A DNA stretch of 64,000 nt from Streptomyces fulvorobeus (GCF_013167895.1 NZ_BLWC01000001.1:2666001-2730000); one strand, 5' to 3'; counted from the first letter of the stretch, positions 28,592 to 38,829 are shown. Notes: generated from the sequence alone by a model not told the origin. Numbers and translations: made by a program.

Positions 28592-28665
28592 CGCGACCGC
28601 GGCGGCTGCGTCGCGAGTGGCGCGGCCACCTCCCGGCCCAGAGGGGACGGCCCCGCCGGCACCGG

Positions 28666-28920
28666 TCAGCGAAGGGGTCGCGCCCCGTCCTCCTCACCCA
28701 CGGCCCCGGTGTCCTGCTCGGCCTCCCACCGCAGCAGGTCCCCAGGCTGGCATTCGAGCACCTCGCAGAGCGCGGCGAGCGTCGCGAAGCGCACCGCCTT
28801 GGCGCGGCCGTTCTTGAGCACCGCCAGGTTGGCCGGTGTGATCCCGACGCGGGCCGCGAGCTCACCCACGGACATCTTGCGCCGGGCCAGCATCACGTCG
28901 ATGTCGACGGCGATCGGCAT
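28666..28920 (-). CDS. small XRE-family (YozG-like) regulator
   Basis: This 84-residue helix-turn-helix protein (MLARRKMSVGELAARVGITPANLAVLKNG) is of the type usually paired with DUF2975 membrane proteins. Its ATG at 28920 shares a base with the stop of the DUF2975 gene (TGATG), so they are coupled. It probably represses its own operon through the palindrome at 29450–29466. Confidence 0.85.
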   Translation of the reverse strand: MPIAVDIDVMLARRKMSVGELAARVGITPANLAVLKNGRAKAVRFATLAALCEVLECQPGDLLRWEAEQDTGAVGEEDGARPLR

Positions 28921-29417
28921 CAGATCACCTCGTCCAGTTCGGCCTTCATCTGCGCCGCCTCGACATCGCGCGCGACGGCCTGCGCGAGCAGCATCCGCAG
29001 CACCAGCACGATGAGCGCCACGCCGAGGACCGCGAGACCGAGCCCGCCGAGCAGCAGGACGACGCCGGGCGCCACCGCCTCGCCCGGCGCCAGGACGGCC
29101 CCGAGCGCGAACACCAGGAGCGCCGCCGCCACGAACGCGCCGATCACCAGGTGCACGTACCGGAAGGCGGCCTCGGAGAACACCGTCCCGCGCCGCACCA
29201 TCGTCACCAGCCGCCATACGCAGACCAGGACGAGCTGAGCGGTGAGGACCCCCAGGACGGTGATCACCAGGAACGGCGCCCGCAGATACGCGTAGTCCTC
29301 GTTCAGCCCGTCCAGATCGGCTGCCAGCAGCGGCACCATCACCGCCTCCACGAACACCGAACCGGCGAGCAGCACCACGAGCACGGTGCGCAGCGCGAGC
29401 ACTGTCAGCTTTCCCAT
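28920..29417 (-). CDS. DUF2975 membrane protein
   Basis: This protein of about 165 residues has four membrane segments (starting LTVLALRTVLVVLLAGSVF) and a short acidic C-terminus. It matches DUF2975, whose function is unknown but which is usually encoded just before a small XRE regulator, as here. The ATG 29417 lies eight bases after GGGAG; GTG 29420 is an alternative start. Confidence 0.75.
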   Translation of the reverse strand: MGKLTVLALRTVLVVLLAGSVFVEAVMVPLLAADLDGLNEDYAYLRAPFLVITVLGVLTAQLVLVCVWRLVTMVRRGTVFSEAAFRYVHLVIGAFVAAALLVFALGAVLAPGEAVAPGVVLLLGGLGLAVLGVALIVLVLRMLLAQAVARDVEAAQMKAELDEVI

Positions 29418-29449
29418 CACGTCTCCCTCGATTGACCCACGATGGAAAT

Positions 29450-29466
29450 CTATCGAGAAACGATAG
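29450..29466. promoter_or_regulatory. palindromic operator of the DUF2975–XRE operon
   Basis: CTATCGAGAAACGATAG is a perfect 6+5+6 inverted repeat located 33 bases upstream of the DUF2975 start. This is a likely binding site for the coupled small regulator. Confidence 0.6.
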
Positions 29467-29583
29467 GCAGGGCAAGATGAGGGTTTCTCAGTGCCGGCAC
29501 CTCAGGGCAGCACGCCGCGCCGGGGGCGGGTCTATGGAGGGAGGAGACACCGGGCGCGACGTACGCGCCCGGGCGCACCGGCC

Positions 29584-31455
29584 TCAGCCCAGTTCCTCCG
29601 GGCACGGGGTACCCGGCGGGAACTGGTACGGGGCGGCGAGCCGGTACACGCCCGGCCGGGGCGCGAGCAGTTCGGTCCACTCGTCGCCCTCCGGGTCCTC
29701 CTCCGCCTTGATCAGACAGCCGTGCACGTTCTCGAAGGACTTCTCGGCGTCCCCGTCCTGTTCCGAACGGAGCTTGGACTCCTCGGTCTCCTGCGGGCGC
29801 TCCACGCCCTTGCCCTCCTCGTCGACCACGGCGAGCCAGCGCGAGTGCGGGATGCGGATGAGCACCCGTCCCGCCTTCTCCACCCGGACGGTCACCGAGT
29901 CGGCGCCCGCCCGCTCGACCGTCGCGGGCGGATCGGCCATCGGCACGGCGTCGCGGACCCGGTAGAGCGTCCAGTCGGCGTTGCCCCAGATCTCCGTCAG
30001 GTACGGCAGGCCCTCCGCGACCAGCGCGGCTTCCTGCACGGCCCCGCTGGCGTCCGGCGACCCCTCGGGCAGCACCACGTAGTGCACGGCCCAGCGGTCC
30101 AGCCACTGCCGGTAGTTGGCGGCGTTCAGGGTGTCGTCGTAGAACAGCGGATTGCGCTTCATGTCGGCCTGCCGGCTCCAGCCGCGGGCCAGGTTGACCC
30201 AGGGCGCGAGCGCGGACGCCTCACGGTGGCTGCTCGCAGGCACCACCTCCACCCGGGCCCGCTCGGCCCCCACCCGCTGGAGCTGGTTGACCAGCGGGGC
30301 CAGTTCCCGCGTCCAGGACGCGGTCGGGGCGGTGCGGACCAGGTCGTCGACGCCCTTGTAGCCGATCCAGAAGTTCAGCCCGGCGAAGGCCAGGATCAGG
30401 GCGTACCAGCGGCGGCTGCGCGGCACCGTGTAGGGCAGCGCGGCCAGCAGCACGACTCCGGCGAAGAGCATCGCCATGCGCGACACGTTGGAGCCGATCT
30501 GCGACTCGACCACGTACGTCAGCAGGGTCCCCACGCCGTACACGGCGGCGGCGGTGCGGACCGACTTCCACTCCTTGGGCACCAGCACGAAGACGAGCAC
30601 CGAGAAGAGGAACGGCAGCGACAGCGTCCCGAGGGACATCGGCTGCGTACCCGAGAAGGGGAACAGCCACGAGGACAGCGCCACGACGGCGACCGGGGCG
30701 ACCCCCAGGGCGTACGCGCCGGGACGCCGCTTGTTCAGGAACAGGGCGGTCGCCACCACTCCGACGAACAGTCCGGCGACCGGGCTGCCCGCGGTGGCCA
30801 GTCCGGCGAGGGGCGCCGCGACGGCCGCCTTGGCCCAGCGCTTGTGCCGCCAGCGGTACGGCCAGCAGAAGACGGCGGCGACCGCTCCGAGCGCGAACAT
30901 CATGCCGAGGCCGAACGTCACCCGCCCCGAGAGCGCGTTGCACAGGTACGCGAAGACCCCGGCGAGCGAGCACGCCAGCGGGTTGCGGACGGCCCGCACC
31001 CGGACCAGGATCAGCGCGGTGAGCGCCGCCGACACCGTACCGACGACCATCATCGTCGTGCGGACACCCAGGACGGACATCAGGTAGGGCGACACCACGC
31101 TGTACGAGACGGGGTGCATGCCCCCGTACCAGGCGAGGTTGTACGCGGTCCCCGGGTGCCGGCCGACGAACTCGGCCCAGGCGTCCTGGGCGGCGAGGTC
31201 GCCGCCACTGTTCGCGAAGAGGAAGAACCACAGGACGTGGGTGACCGCGGCGGCTGCCGTCGCCAGGGTCACGGGGTGACGGAGCAGCCGTCGCCCGCGG
31301 ACCGGACGCGGCGGCGTGGACACGGACTCGGGGGTGCGCGGGCCAGGCAGCGTTATTCGCGTCTTCCCGCTGCCGCCCGTACCGCCTGCGTCGGCACCGG
31401 TGTCTCCGGTGCCGTGCTCCGTCGCGCGGCCGGGTCTCGGCTCAGCGGTGGTCAC
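29584..31455 (-). CDS. large integral membrane protein, glycosyltransferase-like topology
   Basis: The 623-residue protein has a disordered N-terminus of about 50 residues, ten or more membrane segments between about 60 and 370, and a soluble C-terminal domain of about 250 residues containing YRQWLDRWAVHYVVLPEGSP and a beta-rich end. The extracytoplasmic loop after the first segment (AQDAWAEFVGRHPGTAYNLAWYGGMHP) resembles GT-C type transferases, with acidic and aromatic residues, but no certain DD/DE motif is seen. GTG 31455 has GGGGAGAG at a good distance. Substrate and role are unknown. Confidence 0.6.
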   Translation of the reverse strand: MTTAEPRPGRATEHGTGDTGADAGGTGGSGKTRITLPGPRTPESVSTPPRPVRGRRLLRHPVTLATAAAAVTHVLWFFLFANSGGDLAAQDAWAEFVGRHPGTAYNLAWYGGMHPVSYSVVSPYLMSVLGVRTTMMVVGTVSAALTALILVRVRAVRNPLACSLAGVFAYLCNALSGRVTFGLGMMFALGAVAAVFCWPYRWRHKRWAKAAVAAPLAGLATAGSPVAGLFVGVVATALFLNKRRPGAYALGVAPVAVVALSSWLFPFSGTQPMSLGTLSLPFLFSVLVFVLVPKEWKSVRTAAAVYGVGTLLTYVVESQIGSNVSRMAMLFAGVVLLAALPYTVPRSRRWYALILAFAGLNFWIGYKGVDDLVRTAPTASWTRELAPLVNQLQRVGAERARVEVVPASSHREASALAPWVNLARGWSRQADMKRNPLFYDDTLNAANYRQWLDRWAVHYVVLPEGSPDASGAVQEAALVAEGLPYLTEIWGNADWTLYRVRDAVPMADPPATVERAGADSVTVRVEKAGRVLIRIPHSRWLAVVDEEGKGVERPQETEESKLRSEQDGDAEKSFENVHGCLIKAEEDPEGDEWTELLAPRPGVYRLAAPYQFPPGTPCPEELG

Positions 31456-31554
31456 TACGGCTCTCTCCCCGTCCTGCGCCGGCCCCGTACGTCCACATGG
31501 ACGCCGTCCCGGGGCCCTGAGTTGCCTGGGGACGCTAACACGTGCCCCAGCGGG

Positions 31555-31586
31555 AGGAGGAGGCGCCGATGGCGGCGCCTCCTCCT
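31555..31586 (-). terminator. terminator downstream of the D,D-carboxypeptidase gene
   Basis: A perfect 13-bp inverted repeat (31555–31567 with 31574–31586) and a 6-base loop lie 20 bases past the stop of the carboxypeptidase gene, read on the minus strand. Confidence 0.75.
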
Positions 31587-31605
31587 CCGCTTCCCGCTGT
31601 GCGCG

Positions 31606-34122
31606 TCAGCCGACGCGCGTCAGCTTGTCGCCGAGAGCGGGCTCCGTCAGATCCCCCTGGAGGGCGACCGGAGCACTGACCTTTCCGGCACCGGAGCCGA
31701 CCGTCACCATGCCGACCTCCGTACCTTCCGCGGCCGTGTGGGAGATCGCCTTGCCGCTGTCCGTGACGGACAGTTCGACCTCCAGCCCCGACCAGCCGAC
31801 GGCCTTCAGGTTCCTGGTGGCGACCACGGGCGTGCTGCGGCCGAAGCCGTCGTCCACGTACCCGACGACGTCACCCTTCTTCACGACGGTGGCCGAGGTG
31901 ACGGCCTTCTGCGCGTCCTGGATCAGCTTGATCCCGTTGGTCAGCGACAGCGTGAGGCTGTCGTACGACCCGCCCGTGCCCGCCTGCTGCCCCATGACGA
32001 CTCCGTAGATCCGGTGCGTCTTGCCGTCCACGACCGTGTTCGCCGACCAGAGCAGGCAGCCGCCCGCCGGAGTGGTGGAACCCGTCTTGATGCCGTTCAC
32101 ACCCGGGTTGAGCAGGAGCGAGTTGTTGTTGTAGATCTTGATGTCGACGCCCTCGATATCCACCTCGGGCATGTCCACGATCTGGCGGAAGACGTCGTTC
32201 TCCATGACGGCCTGGGCGAGCTTCAGCTGGTCGGCCGGGGTGGAGATGGTCGACTTCTTCAGTCCGCTGGGGTCCGTGTACGTGCTGTCGGCCATCCCGA
32301 GGTCCTTGGCCGCGTCGTTCATCTTGTCGAGGAACTCGGCCTCGGTCGGGGAGTCCCAGCGGGCGAACAGCCGGGCGGCGTTGTTGCCCGACGGGATCAT
32401 CATCAGCTGGAGCAGATCGCGCTGGCTGAGCTTCTGGCCCTTCTTCAGGGGGCCGTCGACTCGTCCGTCAGCTTGGACTCGTCCTCCGCGCGCTGGTCCA
32501 CCGTGATCATCTCGCCGGTCTCGTCCCCCTTTATCGGGTGTTCGCGCAGGACGACGTACGCCGTCATGACCTTGGCGACGCTGGCGATCGGCGCGGGCTT
32601 CTGCGCCCCCGCGGAACCCATGGAGCCGACGCCCTCCACCATCACGGCGGACTGCCCGTGGTCGGGCCAGGCGAGGTCCAGCGGGTCGCCCTGGAAGGTG
32701 TACGACGGCTCCGCCGTCAGCCTGAGCTCCGGAGCCGGCAGCGGGCGCACCATCTGTGCGATCGCAAAGATGATCACCGCGAGCAGGAGGAGGGGCGTCC
32801 AGATCTTGACCCGGCGGACCGCGGTACGGACCGGGGTCTCCTCCGGCGGAGGCGTGTTGGTCAGCTCGGCGAGCAGGTCGAGCGGCGGCTTGGGCGGCAA
32901 CGGCTGCTGCCGGGTCCGCTCGGCGCCCCCGAGCGACGGGGCGGAAGCCGCCGCCTCGGCCCCCACGGGCGAGGCCGCCCAACTGGGAGCCACGGGCCGC
33001 CCGGGGCCGTCGCCCCGGCTCGGCGTGACGTCAGGGGTGACGGTGGGGCCGATGGCGGACGCGGCGGGCCGGCGCACGTCGTCGGAGCGCAGCGGCACGA
33101 AGGTGCTGGTGCGCTCGGCGGCCGACTCGGGCTTCTCCGGCTCCGGCCCCGTCTTCGGCTCCGTCTTCGGCTGCGACCCCGTCTTCGGCTCCGCCGGGGG
33201 GATCTTCAACGCGGTGGTCGGCTGGTCGGCCTGGCGGGGCTTGACGGCCTGGAAGACAGCGGTGGGCCGGTCGGCCTCACCACGCTCCCCGAGGGACCGG
33301 GCGCACCGGACGTACCGGCCCCGGCTCCCGTTCCGGCCTTGCCGGAGGCGGCGGGCGCGGACGCCCCGGTGGCACCGGAGGGCACGGCGGACTCGCCGGA
33401 CTCACCGGACTCGCCCGATCCCGGCGTTCCGGCGGTGCCCGTGGGCTTCGCCGGGACGGCGGACGGCTCGGGCGCGGCCGTGGGCTCGGGTACGGCCGTG
33501 GGCTCAGGCGCGGCAGCCGCCTTGGGCGGACCGGCGCTCCCGGCGGCGGCGGCCGGCACGGTGCGGGTCCTGGGGACCCGGGGCTCGTCCCCGCCCGCGG
33601 TCGCACCGTCTCCGGAGAGCTCACCGTCACCGGAAACCTCACCGTCACCGGAGTCCGCGTCGCCGTCGTCGCTCGCGACCCACGCCGCGACCGCCGCACG
33701 CAGCCGCGCGTCACCCGGCTCCGACGCGGCATCCGGCTCCGCACCGGCGCTCCGCGGTGCATCGTCAGCCGCCTCACCGGCCTCACCGGTCTCGTCCACC
33801 TCGGCCGTCACCGGGACCTCAACCGTCTCAGCGACCGCGGGCGCCTCAGGCGCCTCAGCGGCCCTGGAGGGCTCCCCGGCTCCCCCGGAGCTCTCCCCGG
33901 CCCCACCGGGCGGCGTGGAGCCCGCCTGAGGGCCGTCCACGGCCTCCTCGGCGTCCACCGGACTCTCCGCGGCCCCGGGGAGGGCACGCGTACGGAAGAC
34001 CGCCGTCGCGCCGTCCGCCGTCGCGGCCGGTTCTCGGAACACGGCGAGGCGCGGATCGCGTTCCTCCGCAGCCGTCCCCGAGGACTTCCGCTGCTCCGAC
34101 TTCTCGGGGACTCGCCCGCCAC
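31606..34122 (-). CDS. D-alanyl-D-alanine carboxypeptidase with long N-terminal region, frameshifted three times
   Basis: This penicillin-binding D,D-carboxypeptidase (peptidase S11) trims peptidoglycan stem peptides. Adding one base in each of the runs 34106–34109, 33287–33290 and 32448–32452 gives one protein of 839 residues. GTG 34122 follows GGAGGAGG and is preferred to ATG 34137. The first 430 or so residues are Ala/Pro/Glu-rich and disordered, with TSTFVPLRSDD near the end. One membrane segment (WTPLLLLAVIIFAIAQMV) follows. The outside catalytic domain has SVAK, SGN (IPSGNNAA) and KTG (NGIKTGSTTPAGGC). A three-fold broken essential-type gene points to sequence errors. Confidence 0.85.
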
Positions 34123-34316
34123 CGATGCCTCCTCCATGCGCTGCGGGGGCAACCCCGCGCTGTCCGAACCATCTACCAGTGTCCTGTGTGAACCCCTGGC
34201 CGGGCTGCTAGACGAGAACGACATACCTACTGGTTCCCATACAAAGCACCCAGGCGCTCTCGACAGACCAATGTGAGAGGGGTCACCCTGTCACTCATCC
34301 ACGCGGGGAGGCATGG

Positions 34317-35036
34317 ATGGGCAGGAGCCGCAGAACAATTCCGGAGGAGCTTCTGCTGCTCGCTCTGGACCCGACCACGGGTACCACAGCGCAGCCGCAG
34401 TCGCTCGACCTCGGCCTCGCCGGAGCTCAGCTAGTGGAGCTGGCTCTGGCAGGACGGATAGCCCCTGACGGGGATCGTATCGCCGTGGTGATGCCACGGC
34501 CGACAGGAGATCCGACTCTGGACTCCGCACTGGAACTGCTGCGCCGACGCGGCAGCCCGGTTCGGGCCGTCCACTGGATTGGCGGGCCCCGGCTGGGGCT
34601 GCGCCAGATCTACCTCGCTCATCTGGAGCGGTGCGGCATGGTGCATGCCGTGGCGGGCCAGATGTGCGGAGTGCTGCCGACGACTCGCTACCAGGCGACG
34701 GACACGGCGATCAGCCGGGACATCAAGAACCGGCTGGACAGTGCGATCCGCACCGGCGTACCGCCGGACCCGCGGACCGCGGCGCTCGCCGCACTGGCCC
34801 ACGCGGTCGGACTCGGCAAGCACCTGTACCCCGGGAACGAGGGGCGCTCATCGCGCTCCCGGCTCCGGGACCTGATCAGACACGACCCCATGGGCGGACT
34901 CGTGGCGCATGCCGTGATGGACGTCCAGAACGGCGTGGCCGTGCAGCCACGCCGTAGTCAGCAGGCGGCAGGTGTGCCGTTGCAGCCGGGACCTCAAGCG
35001 GGCCGCGGCAGCATGGCGCACACCTCCGTCCACTGA
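34317..35036 (+). CDS. GPP34 (GOLPH3/Vps74-like) family protein
   Basis: The 239-residue protein begins IPEELLLLALDPTTGT and continues LDLGLAGAQLVELALAGRI, the typical start of the GPP34 phosphoinositide-binding family. Streptomyces genomes carry many copies; their function is unknown. The start ATG 34317 is five bases after GGGGAGG. The gene is alone, divergent from the carboxypeptidase gene. Confidence 0.85.
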   Translation: MGRSRRTIPEELLLLALDPTTGTTAQPQSLDLGLAGAQLVELALAGRIAPDGDRIAVVMPRPTGDPTLDSALELLRRRGSPVRAVHWIGGPRLGLRQIYLAHLERCGMVHAVAGQMCGVLPTTRYQATDTAISRDIKNRLDSAIRTGVPPDPRTAALAALAHAVGLGKHLYPGNEGRSSRSRLRDLIRHDPMGGLVAHAVMDVQNGVAVQPRRSQQAAGVPLQPGPQAGRGSMAHTSVH

Positions 35037-35245
35037 CCGCGCAGACGACCGCGCGGAGAATCGAATACCGCCGCACCGACGTCCCCAAAGACCCGGTTCG
35101 GGAGCCGCACCACGCGCGGGGCAGCCGGGTCAACCGGCTGCCCCGCGCGCCTGCGTGTGGCCGTTTCCCAGCGCGCTCGTGGTCAGGGGTGGCAATCTGC
35201 TGAGCAGTAGATACGCACAGCTACATAGCCGGAGGTGCACTTTCC

Positions 35246-36103
35246 GTGCCGTCCAACGTCAATCCCACCGTCAGGCGACGTCGGTTGGGTCAGGAACTGC
35301 GCCGCCTGCGCGAGATCAAGGGCATGACGGCCGAGGAGGTGGCGGAGCGCCTGCTCGTCTCGCAGTCGAAGATCAGCCGCCTGGAGAACGGCCGCCGTTC
35401 CATCAGCCAGCGTGACGTCCGCGACCTCTGCGGGGTGTACGAGGTCGAGGACCACCGCATCGTCGACTCGCTCATGCAGATGGCCAAGGACTCCCGCCAG
35501 CAGGGCTGGTGGCACGCCTTCGGGGACATCCCGTACAGCGTCTACATCGGTCTGGAGACCGACGCGGAGTCCTTGCGGGTGTACGAACCCCAGGTCGTAC
35601 CCGGGCTGCTCCAGACCCGGCAGTACGCCGAGGCGCTGATCAACGGCGCGCTGCCGGAATCGGCCGCCACCGACATCGAGAAGCGGGTCAGCGTCCGGGC
35701 CCGCCGGCAGGACAGGATCAGCGCGCCGGAGCATCCGCTGCGCCTCTGGGCGGTCATCGACGAGTCCGCGCTCCACCGGATGGTCGGCGGCAAGCAGGTG
35801 ATGACCGACCAGCTGGAGTACCTCATCGAGCAGTCCAGCCTGCCGCACGTGACCGTGCAGGTGCTGCCGTTCAGCATGGGAGCGCATCCCGGCATCAACG
35901 GGCAGTACGCCATTCTGGAGTTCCCGGATGCCGCGGACTCCAGCGTGGTCTACATCGAGGGCGTCACCAGCGACCTGTACCTGGAGAAAGCCAATGATGT
36001 GCAGCGGTACAGCGTCATGTACGAGCATCTGCGGGCGCAGGCGCTGAACGTGGAACAGACCCGGGAGTTCATCAGCGACATCGCCAAGCGTTACGCCAGC
36101 TGA
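35246..36103 (+). CDS. helix-turn-helix protein with DUF5753 domain
   Basis: This 285-residue regulator has an XRE-type N-terminus (LGQELRRLREIKGMTAEEVAERLLVSQSKISRLENGRR) and the DUF5753 region (YEPQVVPGLLQTRQYAEAL, HPLRLWAVIDESAL, QVLPFSMGAHPGINGQYAILEF). Proteins of this kind work with a small DUF397 partner, such as the one encoded 220 bases downstream, and affect development or antibiotic genes in Streptomyces (WhiJ-like systems). GTG 35246 has GGAGGTG nine bases upstream. Confidence 0.88.
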   Translation: MPSNVNPTVRRRRLGQELRRLREIKGMTAEEVAERLLVSQSKISRLENGRRSISQRDVRDLCGVYEVEDHRIVDSLMQMAKDSRQQGWWHAFGDIPYSVYIGLETDAESLRVYEPQVVPGLLQTRQYAEALINGALPESAATDIEKRVSVRARRQDRISAPEHPLRLWAVIDESALHRMVGGKQVMTDQLEYLIEQSSLPHVTVQVLPFSMGAHPGINGQYAILEFPDAADSSVVYIEGVTSDLYLEKANDVQRYSVMYEHLRAQALNVEQTREFISDIAKRYAS

Positions 36104-36248
36104 TTCCGGTCACCCCGCGGCGTCTGTTCTGCGAGAGAAACCGGGTGCCATCGGGGGGTGGCGGCACATTACACTGCCGCTGCCTCCCGGCGGAAGACTC
36201 ACAGCTCAAAAGCCACCCGGTCGAGTGAATGGCTCCGCCACGCCGGGA

Positions 36249-36278
36249 AGTTGGCGAGTAGCGTCGATCACGCCAACT
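36249..36278. promoter_or_regulatory. inverted repeat upstream of the DUF397 gene
   Basis: AGTTGGCG and CGCCAACT, separated by 14 bases, form an 8-bp inverted repeat 48 bases before the DUF397 start. It may be an operator for the preceding helix-turn-helix protein. Confidence 0.4.
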
Positions 36279-36325
36279 GGAACGCGGTCTGTTCCGCTCG
36301 CACAACTCTCTGAACCGGAGTGAAC

Positions 36326-36532
36326 ATGGCTATTCTTCAGGGTGCTACGGACATGTGGACGAAGTCCTCGTACTCCGGCGGCAACGGCGCCTGCGTCGAG
36401 GTCAAGTCCCCGCTTACCCAGGCCATTGCCGTGCGCGACTCGAAGGCACCCGAGGGCCCCTCGCTCACCTTCGTGTCCGGCGCGTGGAACGCCTTCGTCC
36501 GGGATGTCGCGACGGGCGTGGCCGACGCCTGA
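36326..36532 (+). CDS. DUF397 small protein
   Basis: This 68-residue protein shows the DUF397 pattern WTKSSYSGGNGACVEV and VAVRDSK-like (IAVRDSKAPEGPSL), ending with a WNAFVRDV helix. These proteins act as partners or antagonists of HTH–DUF5753 regulators. The start ATG 36326 is five bases after CCGGAG; GTG 36320 lies within the ribosome site and is not used. Confidence 0.88.
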   Translation: MAILQGATDMWTKSSYSGGNGACVEVKSPLTQAIAVRDSKAPEGPSLTFVSGAWNAFVRDVATGVADA

Positions 36533-37248
36533 CCGATGCCGCCCGCAGGATTCAGGCGCGGCATCCGCTGGAGCCCTCTCGACTGGTCCGCCGTCCTGGC
36601 CGAGGGGGCTCGACCCGATCCGGACCTGCCACCGGCCCGCCCCGGACACCGGGAACAGGACCGGGGCGAGGTCAGCGCGACCGATCCACGCACCGACCCC
36701 TCCGAAGTGCCTCGCCAGCAGGCACGCGGGCCCTCCACGGAGGGCCCGGCAGGCACAGCCGGGTGTCCACCCCCGGCTTTCTTCGTACGGCCATACGGCC
36801 ACCGGCCACCCGGGCAGCGGCACACGCCGCGAGTCCGTGACCATCGCCGCCGGTGACCCGGCGAACTGACGCGCTGACGGCTGGGACAGGTCTCCTCCTC
36901 GCTCGGCCGCACGGGACCCGCATCCCGTGCGGTCTTGTCGTACAGGTGTCACCCAGGACGGACAGGCGTCACCCAGGGCGGGCTTCCGGTCTCTGCACAG
37001 CCTGACGAAGTGCCCGCCCATCGTGTGGCCGCCGCCACGTTCGCGACAACGCCTCCCAAGGTCAAGAACGAGCAAAATCGTTCGTCTTGCTGATTGGCGT
37101 TCACATCCCTGATCGATGGGATGTCTTGACCGGGGCCCCGGACAGACGGTTCAATCCCCGAAGTCCCCGCTCCCGCACGGGGGCACCGCTGAACGGCCGT
37201 ACTGACGAAGTGCGTACCCGTTCACAAGGCGGACCCCTGGAGGGGCAC
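36533..37248. other. 716-bp intergenic region with two hairpins
   Basis: No gene is supported; open frames here are Pro/Arg-rich with weak codon bias. It holds two perfect hairpins (36728–36747 and 36907–36932) and a 20-bp imperfect direct repeat containing TCACCCAGG around 36949–36985. The last part should contain the promoter of the symporter gene. Confidence 0.6.
36907..36932 (+). terminator. hairpin terminator downstream of the DUF397 gene
   Basis: A perfect 10-bp inverted repeat (36907–36916 with 36923–36932) is followed by TCTT. A smaller 9-bp hairpin at 36728–36747 precedes it. Confidence 0.5.
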
Positions 37249-38829
37249 ATGAACAGTCTCGACTGGGCCGTGCTCATCGGATACTTCGGTGTGATGGTCG
37301 CGATCGGACTCTGGTCGCACAAGCGCGTGGACAACGTCAGCGACTTCTTCACGGCCGGCGGCAAGATGCCGTGGTGGCTGTCGGGCATCTCGCACCACAT
37401 GTCCGGCTACAGCGCGGTGATGTTCACCGGTTACGCCGGCATCGCGTACCAGTACGGCGTCACGTCCTTCGTGACCTGGTCGCTGCCGATCGCCATCGGC
37501 ATCGGCATCGGCGCCAAGCTCTTCGCACCCCGGCTCAACCGGCTGCGCTCGCGACTGCACGTCGCGTCCCCGCTCGAATACCTCAAGAACCGCTACAACA
37601 TCCCGACCCAGCAGGCCCTCGCCTGGTCCGGGCTGCTCCTGAAGATCGTGGACGTCGGCGCCAAGTGGGCGGCCATCGCCACGCTGCTCTCGGTCTTCAC
37701 CGGCATCACCCTCACCCAGGGCATCTTCATCACCGGCGCCATCACGGCCGTCTACTGCACGGTGGGCGGGCTGTGGGCCGACGCCCTCACCGAGCTGGGC
37801 CAGTTCATCATCCAGCTCTTCGCCGGCCTCGCGATGCTGATCATCGTCCTGCGGGAACTGGGCGGCGTCAGCTCGCTGTGGACCGTCTGGGACAAGCTGC
37901 CGGAGGGTCACACGGACCCGACGGCCGGCCCGTACACGGTGACGTTCCTGCTCGCGTACCTGTTCATCAAGACCTTCGAGTACAACGGCGGCATGTGGAA
38001 CCAGGCCCAGCGCTACATGGCGACGGACTCGCCGCGCTCCGCCACCCGCTCGGCCCGGCTCTCCGCGATCCTGTGGCTGGTGTGGCCGGTCGTCCTCTTC
38101 TTCCCGATGTGGGTCGCCCCGCTGCTGGTCGACGCGCAGAAGCCGGACGCGTCCGACTCGTACGCCCTGATGACCGAGCAACTGCTGCCGCACGGTCTGC
38201 TGGGCCTGGTGGTCGTCGGGTTCTTCTCGCACACGATGGCCATGTGCTCTTCGGACGCCAACGCCATCGCGGCCGTCTTCACCCGGGACATCGCACCGGT
38301 CTTCTCCAAGTCCGCGCGCACCTGGAGCGACCGCAGCGGTCTGCTGGCGGCGCGGCTGTCCACACTCGCCTTCCTCGGGCTGTCGATGGCGCTGGCCACA
38401 CAGATCAACTCCCCCGCGTTCAAGGACATCATCTCGGTCGTCATCAAGTGGGTGGCCGGCCTGATGGGCCCGATCGCGATCCCGTTCATGCTGGGCCTGC
38501 TGCGCGGGTTCCGGAGGTCCGGGCCGACTGCGGCGCTCACGAGCTGGGCGGCGGGGCTGCTCGCGTTCTTCTTCACCAACTACAACCTCGACGGTTCGGT
38601 CAAGACGGATGTGGCGCTCCAGTACCAGGTGGCGCTGCCGCTGGCGATCTCGCTGGTGCTCTACATCGTCATCGGCTTCATCAGGCCGGAGGACACCCCG
38701 GAGCGCGACGCGATCATCGAACAGATCAACACCGACGACGGCGGGGACGGCGCCGCGGCGGGCGGTGCGGGCATTCCCGCGCAGGCCGGGCCCGGGGACA
38801 AGGTGGCCCCCGGGAGGGTGAAGGACTGA
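37249..38829 (+). CDS. sodium:solute symporter (SSS family)
   Basis: The 526-residue transporter has about 13 membrane segments. SSS signatures include DFFTAGGKMPWWLSGISHHMSGYSAVMFTGYAG near the N-terminus and YNGGMWNQAQRYMATDSPRSATRSARL in the middle. The C-terminal tail is soluble and Gly/Ala-rich. The chosen start ATG 37249 follows GGAGGGG; the open frame upstream to 37087 lacks coding bias. The substrate (sugar, amino acid or organic acid) cannot be set from sequence. Confidence 0.88.
   Translation: MNSLDWAVLIGYFGVMVAIGLWSHKRVDNVSDFFTAGGKMPWWLSGISHHMSGYSAVMFTGYAGIAYQYGVTSFVTWSLPIAIGIGIGAKLFAPRLNRLRSRLHVASPLEYLKNRYNIPTQQALAWSGLLLKIVDVGAKWAAIATLLSVFTGITLTQGIFITGAITAVYCTVGGLWADALTELGQFIIQLFAGLAMLIIVLRELGGVSSLWTVWDKLPEGHTDPTAGPYTVTFLLAYLFIKTFEYNGGMWNQAQRYMATDSPRSATRSARLSAILWLVWPVVLFFPMWVAPLLVDAQKPDASDSYALMTEQLLPHGLLGLVVVGFFSHTMAMCSSDANAIAAVFTRDIAPVFSKSARTWSDRSGLLAARLSTLAFLGLSMALATQINSPAFKDIISVVIKWVAGLMGPIAIPFMLGLLRGFRRSGPTAALTSWAAGLLAFFFTNYNLDGSVKTDVALQYQVALPLAISLVLYIVIGFIRPEDTPERDAIIEQINTDDGGDGAAAGGAGIPAQAGPGDKVAPGRVKD

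Noticed and set aside
28666..29475. Single 269-residue minus-strand protein covering the DUF2975 gene
   Set aside because: Its first two thirds are an Arg/Gly-rich shadow of the DUF2975 gene in another frame; only the last 84 residues (the XRE protein) are real.
29491..34191. Very long plus-strand ORF opposite the membrane protein and carboxypeptidase genes
   Set aside because: It is an antisense shadow typical of high-GC DNA, with low-complexity Arg/Gly/Pro content and real genes on the other strand.
36536..36856. Pro/Arg-rich ORF after the DUF397 gene
   Set aside because: It has weak third-position bias, overlaps a hairpin and has no ribosome site or family features.
37087..37248. 54-residue N-terminal extension of the sodium:solute symporter
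   Set aside because: It lacks codon bias and precedes a good ribosome site at 37240; the first membrane segment begins right after ATG 37249.
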